Shown: positions 62,426 to 64,000 of the stretch, one piece after another
Position numbering within the stretch: the stretch's first letter is position 1
Layout of the letters: each line of letters begins with the position of its first letter
NCBI GenBank assembly: GCA_002323245.1
Contig: DCPU01000025.1
Coordinates: 1 to 64,000 of the forward strand
Origin: Mariprofundus sp. UBA1536
Lineage (GTDB): Bacteria > Pseudomonadota > Zetaproteobacteria > Mariprofundales > Mariprofundaceae
Length of the DNA: 64,000 nt
Direction: 5' to 3'
The notes under the pieces: model-generated
Seen by the model: the letters and a program-made list of their open reading frames with translations, nothing else
What the model was told of the DNA's origin: nothing
Database searches by the model: none
Position numbers and translations under genes: made by a program

Positions 62426-63484
62426 ATGACTTATTACCAAGGAATCATCGACCGCTACCGTGCTTTTCTGCCGATTGGCAAAGATGATTCGATTATTACG
62501 CTTTATGAAGGTAATACCCCGCTGCATGAGTCATTGAATTTACGCAATGCTATTAATCCTGAATTGAATATTTATTTGAAATTCGAAGGTTTGAACCCAA
62601 CAGGTTCATTTAAAGATCGCGGCATGACCATGGCTGTTACCCAAGCGTACAATGCTGGTAGCCGTAAAATTATCTGCGCATCCACAGGCAACACCTCTGC
62701 CTCTGCAGCGGCTTATGCAGCCAACTGTGGCATGGAAGCATTTGTATTGATTCCTGATGGTAAGATTGCTTTAGGTAAAATGAGCCAAGGTATGCGTTAT
62801 GGTGCCAAGGTGATTCAAATTAAAGGCAATTTTGATGATGCATTGCAGATTGTGCGGGATGTATCGGCTGATGGCTCTATTTCGCTGGTAAACTCCGTCA
62901 ACCCTTACCGTATTGAAGGTCAAAAAACTGGTGCATTTGAAATTGTCGATGAGCTAGGTTTTGCGCCTGATTTTCACTCCCTGCCAGTGGGTAATGCAGG
63001 TAATATCACAGCGTATTGGAAGGGTTATAAGGAATACCATGAGAAAGGCTTGAGCAAATCTTTGCCGAAAATGCTTGGTTTCCAAGCTGATGGTGCAGCG
63101 CCCATCGTGTATGGTGCGCCAGTGGATCATCCTGAAACCATCGCTACAGCCATTCGTATTGGTAAACCTGCCTCATGGAAACAAGCAGAAGATGCGCGTG
63201 ATTCTTCGGGTGGCCGTATTGATGCAGTAACAGATGACGAAATATTGCAAGCCTACGATATGTTGGCGCGTCTTGAAGGAGTGTTCTGCGAACCTGCATC
63301 AGCAGCTTCTGTAGCTGGTATCATCAAGCTCAACAAGGCTGGCTACTTCAGGTCTGGTCAAAGCATTGTTTGTACCCTTACCGGCAATGGACTAAAAGAC
63401 CCGGACACAGCCATGAAAGGCATTGCTTCTCCAGTCACCATTGATGCGACTGAAGATGCGGTTCGTAGAGTGTTAGAAAGCTAA
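62426..63484 (+). CDS. thrC: Threonine synthase
   Basis: The protein has 352 residues, the short form. The PLP lysine lies in TGSFKDRGMTMAVTQ (near 63), with CASTGNTSASAAAYA, PVGNAGNITAYWKGYKEYH and CTLTGNGLKDPD. It converts O-phosphohomoserine to threonine. Start ATG 62426 follows TGAGGA; an earlier TTG at 62411 lies within that site. The 79-base leader has no attenuator peptide I can see. Confidence 0.96.
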   Translation: MTYYQGIIDRYRAFLPIGKDDSIITLYEGNTPLHESLNLRNAINPELNIYLKFEGLNPTGSFKDRGMTMAVTQAYNAGSRKIICASTGNTSASAAAYAANCGMEAFVLIPDGKIALGKMSQGMRYGAKVIQIKGNFDDALQIVRDVSADGSISLVNSVNPYRIEGQKTGAFEIVDELGFAPDFHSLPVGNAGNITAYWKGYKEYHEKGLSKSLPKMLGFQADGAAPIVYGAPVDHPETIATAIRIGKPASWKQAEDARDSSGGRIDAVTDDEILQAYDMLARLEGVFCEPASAASVAGIIKLNKAGYFRSGQSIVCTLTGNGLKDPDTAMKGIASPVTIDATEDAVRRVLES

Positions 63485-63519
63485 TTTTTAAGCAGGTTGT
63501 TTAATGAGGGAGTTATGAA

Positions 63520-63981
63520 TTGAATTCAGTTCCACATTGGACAACCTACCTCGCGGCATTATTAACTCCGACAATAGCCATATTAGGTTCTTTTATAGCT
63601 TATAGGCAGTGGAAACTTGCTCAAAACAGACTGAAACTTGAACTCTTTGATAGACGTTTTTCTATATACAGTGCTACTCAGTCACTTTTGAGCTCGATCA
63701 TGCGGGATGGAAAAGCTAGAGATGATGAAGTGTATAATTTTTTAACAGCAACCCGTGAAGCTAAGTGGCTATTAAGTTTCTCTGTAGCTGATTACCTTGA
63801 GAAAGAGCTGTATCATAAAGCAATTGATTTACAAACCTTGTCATTCGAACTTAAAGATTTACCAGCAGGTATTGAAAGGACTAAAAATATCCACACTCAG
63901 GCGGATATCAAAAAATGGTTTTTTGCACAGTATGCAGTTGTTGATGAAAAATTTAATGTGTATCTAAAGCTTAGCCACTAG
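63520..63981 (+). CDS. Small N-anchored protein of uncharacterised family
   Basis: The protein has 153 residues. One N-terminal helix (YLAALLTPTIAILGSFIAY) is followed by a basic amphipathic region (RQWKLAQNRLKLELFDRRFS) and a helical cytoplasmic part. The W-LAQNRLKLELFDRRF-IY pattern recurs in small uncharacterised proteins of many proteobacteria. The start is TTG 63520, since the only nearby ATG (63514) is followed by a stop two codons on; GAGGGA at 63505-63510 supports it. Confidence 0.6.
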   Translation: MNSVPHWTTYLAALLTPTIAILGSFIAYRQWKLAQNRLKLELFDRRFSIYSATQSLLSSIMRDGKARDDEVYNFLTATREAKWLLSFSVADYLEKELYHKAIDLQTLSFELKDLPAGIERTKNIHTQADIKKWFFAQYAVVDEKFNVYLKLSH

Positions 63982-64000
63982 AAAAACTAACCTAGCCTTT

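Noticed and set aside
1..64000. tRNA or rRNA genes
   Set aside because: I found no cloverleaf with a T-loop GTTCGA-type core or rRNA signature in the gaps. A tRNA scan could still overrule this.

Overview
The window reads as ordinary chromosome of a Gram-negative proteobacterium. Outer-membrane and envelope genes (lptG, lpoB, bamE, hldD, FimV-like), proteobacterial housekeeping genes (holC, orn, rlmE, dciA, recR-ybaB) and the leuB-asd-fimV-truA order, familiar from Pseudomonas-type genomes, all point that way. A Fur regulator with a perfect 7-1-7 operator directly upstream of an FTR1-type iron permease would suit an iron-handling lineage such as the Zetaproteobacteria, but that placement is inference. 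I saw no rRNA, tRNA, CRISPR array or intact prophage. Coding density is high; apart from the left edge, no gene-free stretch is much longer than 250 bases.

Layout. 1-1323 is a decayed accessory patch: the C-terminal end of a possible Kiwa KwaB/DUF4868 protein, a broken insertion-sequence reading frame, the C-terminal end of a REP-associated (Y1) transposase and a 27-bp direct repeat. 1351-9463 carries a short asparaginase, a phosphodiesterase, an ornithine-type decarboxylase, an alanine/sodium symporter, lptG, a FecR protein, an oxidoreductase and rsmE. 9507-18547 holds an lpoB plus COG3014 lipoprotein pair, a large MHYT hybrid kinase, a dicarboxylate/sulfate transporter, a DinG/YoaA helicase and purC. 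18770-25807 has a small exported protein, carB-greA with an attenuator-like leader, two membrane proteins, and orn-rlmE. 26009-29571 holds a sigma-54-type promoter driving a 17-codon gene, then ilvC and, divergently, a membrane protein, argB and an unknown exported protein.

29575-40749 carries ion transporters (CPA2 antiporter, CBS protein, Na/Pi cotransporter), then minus-strand genes: holC, a PAP2 phosphatase, an SUI1/YciH factor, ilvE, recR-ybaB, a Tim44-like protein, dciA, a HIT protein, a methyltransferase, a GIY-YIG protein, a Gre-like factor and a SpoIIAA-like protein. 40873-46762 is a twin cyclic-nucleotide-domain protein, hisE-hisI-hemL in tightly overlapping order, and aconitase. 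46910-50133 is a plus-strand set headed by fur-ftr1. 50130-53045 is pgsA, a small membrane protein, bamE, hldD and two small genes. 53234-63981 runs leuB-asd-fimV-(ECF T-like)-truA-thiO-thrC and a small membrane protein.

Functionally the window is dominated by amino-acid supply (ilvC, ilvE, leuB, asd, thrC, argB, carB, hisEI), envelope building, and RNA/translation upkeep. The most unusual signals are the sigma-54 mini-gene at 26009-26153, the Fur box that overlaps a predicted leaderless fur promoter at 46910-46946, the hairpin in the carB leader, the very long acidic repetitive FimV-like protein, and the defence/transposase debris at the left edge.
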